From positions 377,501-441,500 of the forward strand of contig CAJNDT010005813.1 in assembly GCA_905221615.1 (NCBI GenBank): DNA of 64,000 nucleotides. The letters run 5' to 3'. Source of the stretch: Symbiodinium sp. CCMP2592. Lineage: Eukaryota > Sar > Dinophyceae > Suessiales > Symbiodiniaceae. Positions 1 to 9,700 of this stretch are shown in pieces. Every line of letters starts with the position of its first letter. Within the stretch, counting starts at the first letter, position 1. The translations under genes and the position numbers were made by a program. Under the pieces are notes generated by a model that did not search any database, had not been told where the DNA came from, and saw only the letters and a program-made list of their open reading frames with translations.

Positions 1-1
1 C

Positions 2-2869
2 AGTATTCTGATTCGAAGAGCTGAGCAGATCCCCCAATTTACTCTTTTAACCAAAGAGCTGTGGAGTCTTTACAGGCCGTATCGGTCCATAGGCAGATGC
101 AATAGGCAAAACATCCTTCGAAAATGGAGATTGTGGACCCAGTTTAAGCGAGCATCCAAACAGCTGCGGGACCGCGCCAAGACGATCAAACGACAGAAGA
201 TCCAAGACATTATGTGTGAACTGGAGCAGGCTGCCAAGCGAGGGGACCAAGGAAGCACCTATGCTGCCGTTCGCAGACTGGCCGCCTGGAAACCAGTGGC
301 AAAGCCCAGCATCCGTGGGCCGTCAGGCGAGCTCCTCACGCCAACACTCCAGTTACAGGCCCTTACGGTGCACGCCCAGGACAAATTCTGCAAGGGCACT
401 GACTACCGACCAACAGGTGTGCTCCTGGAGGGTCTCGCCATCACGAGTGATCAACTTCAGTCTGCCCTTAGCAGGCTGCCGATTCGGAAGGCCGCGCCGG
501 CGGGAGCGGCACCGTCTGCTTTATGGAAAAACAGCGCCGAGGACCTAGCCGAGACCTTCCTTTACCCGGTCACCCACATGTGGAGCTCAGGTCAAACTGG
601 AAGTGCACCCTCCATCTGGAAAGACGCCAACATGGTCTGGATGCCGAAGCCCAATAAGGATCCCAGCCTGTTAGCCAATCTTAGACCCATTGGATTGGTA
701 CACCCCATGGGCAAATCCATCTGCACCCTGCTTAGGTCCCGACTGCTGCCCGTCCTCACACAGGCATTGATCACACGCCCGCAGTTTGCGTATGCCAAAG
801 GCAGATCCACCCTGGACGCCTTGTTGCGAGCACATGGGCACCTCACTCGGACACGCCAGGAGATCGAAGCTCAGCGCACATCCATTTATGCAAGACATTC
901 AGGCCAGGAGCCTAAATCTTGCTTTGGAGGCATTTGCTTCAGCTTAGATCTTAAAGGTGCCTTTGATGCGGTTCCGAGGCACAGGTTGGCCGAGAGTCTG
1001 TTCAGACTGCAGGTGGAGCCGGATCTAGTACATCTCATCATGCAACAACAGCACCAGTCACAGTATTGGACAAGGATCGGAGCCGATACCCGGCCCGTAA
1101 TGCCCACCCAAGGCATAAAGCAAGGCTGCAACATCGCGCCCTATTTGTTCATTGCGTACACCATCCTGCTCATTGATAAAATCTGTGAGAGCACACCAGA
1201 CCGATGGACTGAGGACGGACTCACCTGGTACGCGGACGATGCCTTCGCCGCCTGGACGATCCAAGATGCTGCAAGCCTTCGCCAGGCGCTCGGGGACATC
1301 CAGCTTATTATAGCAGTCCTTGAGGAACACGGCATGGCGATCGAGCCAAGCAAATGCGCTGTACTGTACAACCTGCAAGGCAAGGAAGTCGAGAAAATCC
1401 TCAGGCATGCTAAGGTGAGACGCCAAGAGCAAACATACCTTCTGGCCCGGGAGTCTCCAGAAACATTAGTGCCAATCAAGAAACAACATGAATACCTAGG
1501 CACGATCCTGGCCTACAGAGATCCACAGACACTTACCTTGCATCATCGGCTTGGTAAGGCCCGGGGACAGTATGCATTGCTGCGGAAAACACTTCATGCC
1601 AAGAGGCTTGTCACATGCAAACACCGTTATCGCATATGGAAGGCAGGCGTCCAGGCCAGCGCATGCTACGGGTTGCTGGCCACCGGCCTCACCGTCACAG
1701 GCCGTACACAACTTCTCGCCATGTCGGCGAGGCAGCTTCGCTCTATCGCAGGTCGCCCAGCACATTTAACGCACGAATCCAACGCTGAGATTAGGAGCCT
1801 GTTCGACTGTGTCGAGTGGACCGAAGATCTGCTCACGTTGGCTAAGAACCGGCTCGCCGAGCTTCGCACACTGCAGGAGACACAACCCGAGAACATTGTC
1901 ACCAGGCCCCAGGCACTGCAACAGCTGACACATGCCATGGAAACCTTCCAGCAGGTGATTCCGATCGAGCGGCCCAAGCAGGACGGCGTGGAGGGTATAG
2001 GCGTGCCGTGTCCGGTTTGTGGGGTTTACTTTGATAATCAGACCAGCGTTCGCAAGCACCTTAGGCGAAAACACCCCGAACACCAGAGGCCAGAAATCAA
2101 GTTCGACCCGGCTGAACATGCCATTGGAGGCCTGCCGCAGTGTGCCGGTTGCAAGCACAGGTTCCAGAGTTGGCAGGCGCTTAAGACCCACATTGAAAAA
2201 GGTCAATGCCACCAACAGGGAGAGGACAACCCGGAGCCGAGCACCGGCCCTACACAAGCTACAGCCCCCCCTCCGGTAAACCTCACCCCGGCAGCCCAGG
2301 CCACCGAGGAGCAGCCACGATTGCCACCGCATCGAAACCTTCAAGTCACGGACTTGATTCGTGACCAAGGGTGGGAAGACCTGGTGAACAGCGAGCATGC
2401 AGAGGACTTAAAACAGCACTGCTGCATTTGTGCCAGATGGATGGTTGACACAACGTCCATCAAACGACACATGAGATACTCCCATCCTGAAATTTGGAAG
2501 CAGGTCTCGGAGCGGCTCGAAAGCACCTGCTCTGTCTTCAAGCCCCGGCTCACGCGAGACGGTGTCTGCCCGTATTGCCAACGCACCTCCTACAATCGTC
2601 ACTTTAAGCAGTGCTGTGTCATAGTTCAGTCCGCGATCCTTGGACTCATTCCCAGCCATGGCGACAACACAGGAACAAATCCAGATGTTCGGCTACCTGC
2701 TGCCGGGTCTGAGCGAATCCAACAAGCGACCTCCAGCAACGCCGCAACAGCAGAACCACAAGGGAGACGAGTCCGGCAAAGGCGGGGGCAAGAGACGACG
2801 CACACGCCGAGGACAGGGGGGGACAGTGGGGACAGGGGAGCCGAAACTCGGCCCCAGCGGAGGCACTGA
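2..2869 (+). CDS. LINE reverse transcriptase with C-terminal zinc fingers (5' partial)
   Basis: RNA-directed DNA polymerase of a non-LTR retrotransposon, expected to act by target-primed reverse transcription. The frame is open from base 2, so the true start lies outside the window; the first codons have no ATG. RT motifs in order: LRPIGL (about 680), motif A FSLDLKGAFDAV (about 928-970), motif B region QGIKQGCNIAPYLF (about 1108-1150) and the catalytic YADD box at 1229-1240. After the thumb come four Cys/His fingers: CPVC...H..KH (about 2005-2075), CAGC...H (2140-2205), CCIC...H..SH (2420-2480) and CPYC...H...C (2565-2615), which probably bind the element RNA or target DNA. It ends in TGA at 2867-2869, whose A is the first base of the next ATG. 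Motif B is unusual for the QG..SP consensus, but the fold is clear. Confidence 0.93.
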   Translation, partial: SILIRRAEQIPQFTLLTKELWSLYRPYRSIGRCNRQNILRKWRLWTQFKRASKQLRDRAKTIKRQKIQDIMCELEQAAKRGDQGSTYAAVRRLAAWKPVAKPSIRGPSGELLTPTLQLQALTVHAQDKFCKGTDYRPTGVLLEGLAITSDQLQSALSRLPIRKAAPAGAAPSALWKNSAEDLAETFLYPVTHMWSSGQTGSAPSIWKDANMVWMPKPNKDPSLLANLRPIGLVHPMGKSICTLLRSRLLPVLTQALITRPQFAYAKGRSTLDALLRAHGHLTRTRQEIEAQRTSIYARHSGQEPKSCFGGICFSLDLKGAFDAVPRHRLAESLFRLQVEPDLVHLIMQQQHQSQYWTRIGADTRPVMPTQGIKQGCNIAPYLFIAYTILLIDKICESTPDRWTEDGLTWYADDAFAAWTIQDAASLRQALGDIQLIIAVLEEHGMAIEPSKCAVLYNLQGKEVEKILRHAKVRRQEQTYLLARESPETLVPIKKQHEYLGTILAYRDPQTLTLHHRLGKARGQYALLRKTLHAKRLVTCKHRYRIWKAGVQASACYGLLATGLTVTGRTQLLAMSARQLRSIAGRPAHLTHESNAEIRSLFDCVEWTEDLLTLAKNRLAELRTLQETQPENIVTRPQALQQLTHAMETFQQVIPIERPKQDGVEGIGVPCPVCGVYFDNQTSVRKHLRRKHPEHQRPEIKFDPAEHAIGGLPQCAGCKHRFQSWQALKTHIEKGQCHQQGEDNPEPSTGPTQATAPPPVNLTPAAQATEEQPRLPPHRNLQVTDLIRDQGWEDLVNSEHAEDLKQHCCICARWMVDTTSIKRHMRYSHPEIWKQVSERLESTCSVFKPRLTRDGVCPYCQRTSYNRHFKQCCVIVQSAILGLIPSHGDNTGTNPDVRLPAAGSERIQQATSSNAATAEPQGRRVRQRRGQETTHTPRTGGDSGDRGAETRPQRRH

Positions 2870-3582
2870 TGAAGGACGGCGGCAAGCTCCTCAATCTGAT
2901 TTCGCGCATCTGGCTCCAGCACGAGGACAGCATCAACGCCGCAAAGATGGATCGGGGCTTCACGGTCTTCATGGCCCAGACGGGACCGGCAGGACTGCTC
3001 ACCAGCCTTTACAATGCAAGTATCGCTTGGAATCAAGTCAAGGACAACGAGCCGGCGAAGATCACGCAACCGCTGCGGATCACACTGCTAACCCTGATGA
3101 TCGCGGAGCTCAAGGTACGCCTCCAGAATCTGGAAAAGAAGCCAGAAGCCAAGCAACTGGCCATCAATGCAGGTTGGCTGGACCAGCAAGACCGGCTTCT
3201 GTACCAAAAGTGGGACGCAGAGAATGCAAAGCTGGTACCTCATCCCACGATGCCGGGCCTCGTGACAACAGAAGTGATGCAAACCCTGACGGAGATCGAG
3301 CCGCTCATCCTGGAATCCTTGGTGCTGCGATTCCATGCGCCACGAAAGATCAAGCCCACACCGGAGACGGAGAACAAGGCGGTTTTCAAGTTGGAGGTTT
3401 CCCTCAGAAGCACAGAAGCGGATCAACTTTACCAGAGCCTCGCGAAGCTGGAGAACAATGCAGTATGGCAGCTCATAGGATGCCAACTCAGAAAGGACGG
3501 AATGCGCCGATCCAACCCAGTGCAAGAGCTGATGAAGCTGCTCAGCCAGGAAGGCCGGCCACTAATCATGTACAACACTTGA
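2869..3582 (+). CDS. LINE ORF2, 237-residue protein of unknown function
   Basis: I do not recognise a domain. The ATG at 2869-2871 overlaps the preceding TGA by one base (TGATG), the arrangement used for termination-reinitiation in polycistronic retroelement RNAs, which fixes this start well. The protein is mostly helical in appearance, with a leucine-rich stretch near residues 70-95 and a charged middle, and it lacks a signal peptide or membrane segment. It could be a nucleic-acid-binding or structural partner of the RT, but nothing in the sequence shows this. The frame is fully open and ends in TGA at 3580-3582, which sits against the USP-like frame in the same geometry. Confidence 0.75.
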   Translation: MKDGGKLLNLISRIWLQHEDSINAAKMDRGFTVFMAQTGPAGLLTSLYNASIAWNQVKDNEPAKITQPLRITLLTLMIAELKVRLQNLEKKPEAKQLAINAGWLDQQDRLLYQKWDAENAKLVPHPTMPGLVTTEVMQTLTEIEPLILESLVLRFHAPRKIKPTPETENKAVFKLEVSLRSTEADQLYQSLAKLENNAVWQLIGCQLRKDGMRRSNPVQELMKLLSQEGRPLIMYNT

Positions 3583-4382
3583 TCCTGCAAGCCTCCCTCC
3601 ACAATAGCTCCAACACGTGCTATCTCAATGCCTTTCTGCATGCACTTATGTGGCAGGTGACAATGATGCAGAGTGAACTTGCTTTGCCTCAGGCTTGGCT
3701 AAATGCCATTAGTACAGCAGAAACCAAACCGCTCGCTCTTCTCAGGTTCCACCTGCTGGGGTGGGGACAACCACATGTGCAACACGATGTGGCTGAGCTT
3801 GCATCGCATCTGCTTCGAAGCCTGAGCTGGGTACCCAGTGTAGTTTCGTGGTGCCGTCGAGTGCAGGTGGACGGGGTCTACCAACACCTGCAGCCAATGC
3901 AGGACTCCCGATTGTTAATCCTCGATCCCGCAACTGGTCTGCAAACACCGATTCTACAGGAAACGATTACCTCCTGGCACGGGGTCATCGCGGTGCAGGC
4001 ACTTGTTGAAGCGCCACAAATGCTGTGGATCCAATTGCCGAGGTTTGTGCAAAACGGAGCACGGACTCAGAAAGCTAAGCAGTCAATCCACCTCGATACC
4101 CAACACCGTTGCATCAGCATACCGGTGTTTGCATCAACCGATGCCTCGAGGGATGACTCAATCAGGTGGTGTGCTTACCGGGTGAATGCAGTGATCTATC
4201 ACCTTGGTGCAACAGTCAGTGCCGGGCATTATCGCACCATGCTGTTCCACCCGCAGGCAAATGGGGGCTGGCACACCGATGACGGAAAGCCAGCTGCCTG
4301 GTGCAAAGCAGTGCCCAAACAAGTAGAAAAGAACTGCTACCTGGTGTGTGCAACCAGGTTGGTCAACAGTGAAGGGCTGTGA
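3582..4382 (+). CDS. LINE ORF3, ubiquitin-specific-protease-like (C19) domain
   Basis: A cysteine protease domain of the USP deubiquitinase type, about 266 residues, encoded by the retrotransposon. The Cys box reads SSNTCYLNAFLHAL, with the nucleophile codon at 3618-3620; the family usually has GNTCYMNS..Q.L. A middle segment, LWIQLPRFVQN, matches the conserved L..L.RF strand. The His box reads GATVSAGHYRT (His codon 4227-4229) and is followed by W-H-T-D-D (Asp at 4278-4283), so all three triad positions are present. The frame is also open upstream inside ORF1/ORF2, but that part looks like shadow translation. There is no ATG before the Cys box: the codon overlapping the ORF2 stop is ATC (TGATC), where ORF1/ORF2 has ATG. 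Translation therefore needs a non-AUG restart or a -1 shift, or this copy has lost it. Confidence 0.8.
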   Translation: MLQASLHNSSNTCYLNAFLHALMWQVTMMQSELALPQAWLNAISTAETKPLALLRFHLLGWGQPHVQHDVAELASHLLRSLSWVPSVVSWCRRVQVDGVYQHLQPMQDSRLLILDPATGLQTPILQETITSWHGVIAVQALVEAPQMLWIQLPRFVQNGARTQKAKQSIHLDTQHRCISIPVFASTDASRDDSIRWCAYRVNAVIYHLGATVSAGHYRTMLFHPQANGGWHTDDGKPAAWCKAVPKQVEKNCYLVCATRLVNSEGL

Positions 4383-4715
4383 CGCAGCTAGGGTAGTTTT
4401 GGTAGCTTTTGGGTGCCGTTCCTCGGCCCCATACAGTACAAAGTAGGGTCAGCGCTCAGTGCGCTGGAGTTCCGTCCTGAGTAAGACATTCGTGTCCTCA
4501 GGATACGGGGTAGGGGACACTTAGTTTGCTGCCACTGAGCAGCCGTGGCGAAAGGTCACGTAGTTCGCTAGACAGAGAGACTCTCGTCTGCGGTTGAAAG
4601 TGGAAAAAAAGTGATGATCCGAGTCGCTTTTACTTCCAACGACTTCACAAGCTTGGTGCTGCGAGAGTTCTGCTTGACGAAAGCTGGGTCGCGAGCCTCG
4701 TTTTGGAAGCGGGGT
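4383..4715. other. Non-coding 3' region downstream of the LINE
   Basis: No convincing frame. It probably contains the LINE 3' untranslated region, the part normally recognised by the RT. A run of seven or more A occurs near 4603-4610 and could mark an insertion end, but no target-site duplication was found. Confidence 0.4.
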
Positions 4716-4905
4716 GAGGCGACCGGGAGGCTCGACGAAGGTTTCCCCTTCTCGCAACCAAGCTCTTGTGTGAAGGAAAAAGAGCGACGTCTGGATCCGG
4801 CAGATTGCGAATTTTTATCATTATCACTTTCGCCATAAATACGATTGGAATCGATTTGATATCTGCGCGAGAAACTTTAAGCACGGTTTGTGTTTGGAAA
4901 CATAA
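4716..4905 (+). repeat. 190 bp direct repeat, copy 1
   Basis: Begins TGAGGCGACCGGGAGG and ends GTTTGGAAACATAA. It is repeated 509 bases downstream at 5225-5417 with only a few substitutions and a 2-base insertion (GATTGCG versus GATTGTGCG). Copy 1 runs into the foldback sequence, whereas copy 2 runs into an ATG-started frame. Confidence 0.9.
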
Positions 4906-5011
4906 GTGCCATTTCACCGGAGGTGACAATCACCTTATTTTTCCAAACACAAAATTTCAAGAACCTTTCGGTTTTGAAATAGTGCTTGCGAAAGTTTCTC
5001 CTTTTCCGATT
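4869..5011. repeat. Foldback (inverted repeat) overlapping the end of direct repeat copy 1
   Basis: The inner arms TGTGTTTGGAAA (4889-4900) and TTTCCAAACACA (4940-4951) are exact complements, with further pairing through ATAAG..GTG and TCACC/GGTGA toward the loop. Outer arms GAGAAACTTTAAGCAC (4869-4884) and GTGCTTGCGAAAGTTTCTC (around 4983-5001) also pair, with an extra self-complementary segment of about 28 bases inserted in the right arm. The whole resembles a foldback or MITE-like structure. Confidence 0.75.
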
Positions 5012-5224
5012 TTGCACTTTTCCGTACGCATGTCATTTGTTTTACATTACATGTGTGGTGCTTGCGGTTGCTTTCACTTTGTGAGCCGCCGAAGCACTGG
5101 CTCTACGCTGGTGGAAGTTTTTGCCCGCCCTCCCGCCCCTTTTGTACCTCTTGGAGGTCGTGGGGTTGTGCTCGCATGGTGCTGTGGGCACCGTGGAGCT
5201 GTTTATGCACCTATCCCGGCCGTT

Positions 5225-5417
5225 TGAGGCGACCGGGAGGCTCGACGAAGGTTTCCCCTTCTCGCAACCAAGCTTTTGTGTGAAGGAAAAAGAGCGACGT
5301 CTGGATCTGGCAGATTGTGCGAATTTTTATCATTATCACTTTCGCCATAAATACGATTGGAATCGATTTAATATCTGCGCGAGAAACTTTAAGCACGGTT
5401 TGTGTTTGGAAACATAA
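5225..5417 (+). repeat. 190 bp direct repeat, copy 2, just upstream of an ORF
   Basis: Second copy of the 4716-4905 sequence. It ends three bases before the ATG at 5420, so it would form the 5' leader of that frame. The high identity points to a recent duplication or to terminal repeats of a small element. Confidence 0.9.
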
Positions 5418-5419
5418 CG

Positions 5420-6133
5420 ATGAAAGCTGCAGCAGCAGCTGTTCCCGCTACCACCGAAGAAGAACAGGAAGCAATGGAGACGGAAACGGTTGCAGAGCCA
5501 GAGATGGAGTTGCCTGAAGCCGACGAGGACGTGCCGATCTCTGAGGCCGAGCAGGAGCCGGATGCCGAGATGACAGATGAGATCGAGGAAGAGCATGGAT
5601 TCGACGACGATGTCCCTGACAATGTGGCTGAAGAACGTCGACCTGTTTTCATTCCTGGACACTCGCTGACCATTGACCCCGAACTCCAGATCGCACGCAC
5701 GGCGATGCAACCACCGTACTACCACAACAGAGGATCTGGATATTGCATCGATGCGAACAGGATTGCATTTTCCTACATGGCCTACGTCTTGGTCAGGACC
5801 ATTTACAAGACATGGCCTGGATTATCAAAATGGCTTACAGTGCCACTGGTCCAAATGCAGGAATCGTTTGCTCAAGGGAATCGATATGATGTTCTTGGCG
5901 GATGGCCGGGCGCTTTGTCGCAGGTCGGTCATGGCACAGGAGTCAGCAGGGAAGTGACTGATGAGGAGATCCTCCAGTACGCAAGGGAGAAACGGGATGC
6001 GGAAGACCCCAATTTCAATGGTGTCTACCTCCTGAAACGCTTCCGTACTAACCAGATCGTTTGTGGAGTGATTCGAGGATCGGTCCAGATGGGCTACAGC
6101 CGAGAAATCTTCAATCCCCAGACGTACATTTAA
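5420..6133 (+). CDS. Unrecognised 237-residue protein with acidic N-terminus
   Basis: ATG at 5420 follows the second direct repeat; a GTG further upstream at 5402 is in frame but lies inside the repeat. The first 75 residues are Ala/Glu/Asp-rich and look disordered. The rest (about residues 85-237) is a balanced globular sequence with a conserved-looking aromatic segment (SYMAYVLVRTIYKTW). No family is recognised. The frame closes at TAA 6131-6133. An overlapping frame continues immediately downstream, so the real gene may be spliced or frameshifted into it. It is flanked on the left by the duplicated leader and on the right by two short frames of similar composition. Confidence 0.5.
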   Translation: MKAAAAAVPATTEEEQEAMETETVAEPEMELPEADEDVPISEAEQEPDAEMTDEIEEEHGFDDDVPDNVAEERRPVFIPGHSLTIDPELQIARTAMQPPYYHNRGSGYCIDANRIAFSYMAYVLVRTIYKTWPGLSKWLTVPLVQMQESFAQGNRYDVLGGWPGALSQVGHGTGVSREVTDEEILQYAREKRDAEDPNFNGVYLLKRFRTNQIVCGVIRGSVQMGYSREIFNPQTYI

Positions 6134-6446
6134 GCGAGACGACAACACGAAAGTCTTGCACTTCAGCTGCTTGAATGTGCTCTGCGAGATTGTCCCTAAG
6201 ATCACGGGATATACGCAGTTTTCCCCTGTCAAGCCAACTCCAACTGGACTAGTGGATTTTCTCTACATCGATCCTGTGGGCGTCCTCATAATGGCAAGCA
6301 CCAGGGACAGTTCCTCACAGGCGATTGCGATGCTCATTGACCACAACATCCAGGTTCCGGCGAAGTTCGTCGATAAGCTCACTGCGAGTAAGCTCGAGAA
6401 GAAGACGAACCCTCAAGCACATCAAGCACGTCCTGCACTTCACTAG
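6072..6446 (+). CDS. Possible continuation frame of the preceding protein
   Basis: Open frame without an early ATG, overlapping the end of the 5420-6133 frame by about 60 bases. It encodes a balanced sequence (LNVLCEIVPKITGY, then a Val/Asp/Leu-rich stretch) up to TAG at 6444-6446. The missing start and the even composition suggest an exon or a frameshifted tail rather than an independent gene. No domain recognised. Confidence 0.3.
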   Translation, partial: FEDRSRWATAEKSSIPRRTFKRDDNTKVLHFSCLNVLCEIVPKITGYTQFSPVKPTPTGLVDFLYIDPVGVLIMASTRDSSSQAIAMLIDHNIQVPAKFVDKLTASKLEKKTNPQAHQARPALH

Positions 6447-6493
6447 ATCACATCTCGGCCTCTGATTATCTTCCAAGTGGGCAAACGTCCATC

Positions 6494-6727
6494 ATGGATA
6501 CTTCGATCACGGCTGAAGAAAGCGAACGAGTCGCAGCTCCCAAGGCCGCTCCCAAGGCATCAACACAAGATCGAGATCACCGACGGGGATGGAACACCAA
6601 CTCTTACCATGATGCCAAAGGCAAAGGCAAGTGGAAAGGGAAGTCCAAGAACCCTGAGGAGAATCTTCGGCCATGGGAACGCGATGATCCCGCTCGTACT
6701 CGCAATTGGTACAGGGACAATGCCTGA
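6494..6727 (+). CDS. Small Lys/Gly-rich protein or terminal exon
   Basis: ATG at 6494, 77 codons, TGA at 6725-6727. Alternating GKGKWKGKSK in the second half is a low-complexity pattern that I associate with RNA-binding tails in dinoflagellate proteins. It may be the last exon of the 5420-6446 gene, because spacing and strand agree. No domain recognised. Confidence 0.35.
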   Translation: MDTSITAEESERVAAPKAAPKASTQDRDHRRGWNTNSYHDAKGKGKWKGKSKNPEENLRPWERDDPARTRNWYRDNA

Positions 6728-9700
6728 GCTGGAACAAGTCGTGACAATGACCTCGCCTTTATGATCGTGATCTTCAATCGCGAATGCCTTTTCTTCGGTG
6801 ACGCCTGATTCTGTATGTCATTTCGGGGGATCGTCACTGACGTGGATGAGTGTCATGTCATTTCTAATTGGGATACAATCGGATACAAGGCTCTTGTTTA
6901 AAACATGTCAAAGTTGCGGCGGATCAATCCCTAGTGTTTCCAATCGCGCCATCTTCCGGTTGAGTAGTTCTGGAGGCACGACTCATGGGGGGTGCGAACG
7001 CACCTCGATACCTAGTCCGATTCTGTGGTGTCGCTATAAGAGCTATGAGTTCTAGCATGTGCAGCTAAGAGCAAGGGGACGCTTCGCGTACCTTGTCTCT
7101 AAGTGTTCGCCTGTGGGCACGCTTCGCGTGCCACAGTGCAGCACTATGTTCTGTATCCCGCCAACGCAACTTCGGCTCAAGAAACTGATGCCACAAGTTT
7201 ACTATAGCTTGTAGCCTTCTGTGACCTCAAGAGGAACAGAGCCATCCCGTGCATAGACGACTCGTCGCGTCTCTCGAACGAGAAAACCAGCGAGTAGCGA
7301 GTCTGCCTGCCAGGGAATCGGGTCTGAAGCGTGGAAGTGGAAATGAAAGATTATCGAGTCTGTTGAGGGCAACCACACATTAATTAGCTCGGTGGGGTGA
7401 GCCAACAAGGGCAACATCAAGATCAAATCCCCACGCACATTCGTGAATGCCCTAATAGTTGGAAATAAATAAGCTTTTTCGCTTGCGAGACAGCATGTTA
7501 TTTCCCAAACTATTTTCTGATGTGCAGTGATTTTGTGCTGCTTGGAATGATGTCGTGTTTGAACCACACTCCTTGCAGCTTTTGGGCTTTGTGCAGCCAT
7601 GAGATTATGTTTGTTCCCGCCCGCCCGCCCTGGGGTGGGTGAGAGATGACGGAATGCACATCATCCGCATGTGCATTGGCATATGCTGCGTGCAATGTGT
7701 TGGGTGTGTGCACCCTTTGGTTTTCACTGTGCAGGCTTTGCTCACCGCGACACACCCCGCCTGTTGTGAAAAAGAGAGGGTCGACTCGCCAGGGTCGACC
7801 GAGTGCTTGAGTTGCATTGACATGTAGTGTTTGCGATGCCGAACATATGCTTTGATTCCCTTTGGTGAATGCCTTAATAGTTGGATATAAATTTAGTTCG
7901 TGCTCTGCCCCAAGTCCCCAAGATTTCAGTATTGGGGAAGGGATTTGAGGCCACCAGACAGAAGCGACGGCATTCACGTTCGAATGCCATCGCTCCTGTC
8001 TGTGTAAACAACCAAGAAAAGACTGCCTGTATAAGGGGTCCACATAGTTCAAATGACCAATTTACTTCAATTGGGGCAGTATTCGGTTCCACAGTATTGA
8101 GGAAGTGTATTTGGAAGCGCCTCCCAGACATTGAGCCAGAAGGCTTCAAGTACGACTCCCCAACCGGACGCTATTTCAAAGCCAGTTTGAGGCCGGCTTC
8201 AATAAAGCTTCAAATACGATTCCCCAATATTGACGGTATTTGACATCAGTTTGAAGCCGGCTTCAATAAGGCTTCAAATACGTATCCCCAATGCAGGGAC
8301 GGTATTTTAAGCCGAAGGGATTCGGGATTTTTGAAATTTCAAGTAGACGAGTAACAATCAAGAATCGTCTTGGGTCAGCCGCTGGCCCCGGGATGCAACC
8401 AGCAGAATTTTAGTTCGCGGCCTGCCCCAATTCCCCAAGACTTCCAGTATCAGTGAATTGATTTGTGTATAACAGGTCCAAATCACCAATTTACCAAGCG
8501 ATCGCTGGTTCTCTTCCACATAGATGTCAAAGCAGCACTTCCTTCGCCTGTTTAGGAAATCTTCCGAATGATGGTGCAGTTCGCGGCCCACGTCATGGTG
8601 AAGTTCACTGTTTTACTCTTGTGGAGGGATTGTTGGCATTCGAAACAACCCTCACAGGTTTGGAAAGGTTTCAAGTGTTCTAGTTCGTTTGGTCCGATAA
8701 CATGTTAGGGGCCATCAGTTTGCAGCGATAGGTTCGTGTCAAGGTCAGTGCACATCGCTCAACAGTCACGCTTAGAACGAGCCTGAATCCTTCAACCTTG
8801 TGATATGCTTTGTTGATTGGACAGCAGCCGCTGTCACCGAACCAGCACACGCCAAATGCGTTGCCAGCATGACGTGTGGCAGGCTTGCTTGAGTGTTTGG
8901 ATGTGGAACTGGAGGCCATTTAGCTTTTGCCTGCAGCTTTTTTCGGCATATTGACGCCATGAAATTAGATGGCGCCAGACACCTCCTGGCCGCACCCAGT
9001 GAAGCCGTTCGCAAGTTTGATTTATGCGGTAGTGCACTCGCCATACCTTGGCGGATTTGCATTCCGTGGAGGAGAATTTCGACAATACCGTTGTGATGTT
9101 CCGTTATGATATCGTAATATTGGCAGGAATTCGTCTCTCACAAATGACTCGTGATCGAAATATGTTCAGTTCTCGTGGTGATGTTTGCAACAAATTTGTG
9201 AAGCAATAACGTTACATCTTCGTCGATGCCCTGGTTCGTTGATGAAATGGTGACGGGGTCCTGTGCACTATAACATGTGCTGATTTGTGTGACCATGTGA
9301 ATGGGTGCTTTGTCAGTGCTGTCGATATGTGCCTTCAGTGTTTAATTTTTGGGAGTGCGAAAATTCCTAGCTACACACTACACACAAAGCGCAGTGTCTA
9401 ACTTTGAACACTGTCATAACAGATGTCATCGTTGACAGGCCGTACGTTTTTCGCCAGTCTTCTCCCATTTCCCGACTTGGTCACTTGAGTCGCAACTCCC
9501 ACCGGCCCCGCCCTACCTGTAGACGGCCTCAGACTTCGAGGTTTGATGCTGGTGGAGTCTTCAGCGACTCTTGGGGTTAGTTGTGCCCTTCCCGAGCTCG
9601 AAGCACAGCAAGACTTTGCAGCACCGGCCGCAGCCTTTGGCTTGTCGGTACACAGATTGTTTGCACCCTTTGGCGTTCCTCGTGTTGGCAATACCGCCCG

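Larger units (their letters stand above)
1..4400 (+). mobile_element. LINE-type retrotransposon, 3' half, with three ORFs
   Basis: Three consecutive plus-strand frames cover 2-4382: RT plus zinc fingers, a 237-residue protein and a USP-like protease. The RT frame is open at the left window edge, so the endonuclease expected upstream in LINEs is outside the window. No long terminal repeat is seen at the right end, which agrees with a non-LTR element. The 3' end cannot be fixed; the sequence after 4382 is non-coding and blends into the region carrying the 190 bp duplication. The low density of damage (all three frames intact) suggests a young copy. Assignment to the non-LTR class rests on RT motif spacing and the C2H2/C2HC fingers. 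Confidence 0.85.

Noticed and set aside
2640..3566. The USP frame is open upstream through ORF1 and ORF2, suggesting a 580-residue protein
   Set aside because: That part is Gly/Arg/Gln/His-rich shadow translation of overlapping genuine ORFs, and the protein-like region starts only at the TGATC junction.
7160..7185. TTCGGCTCAAG resembling the end of the dinoflagellate spliced leader (TTTTGGCTCAAG), a possible relict of a retroposed mRNA
   Set aside because: The upstream part of the leader does not match and no gene follows; similarity of about 11 bases is expected by chance.
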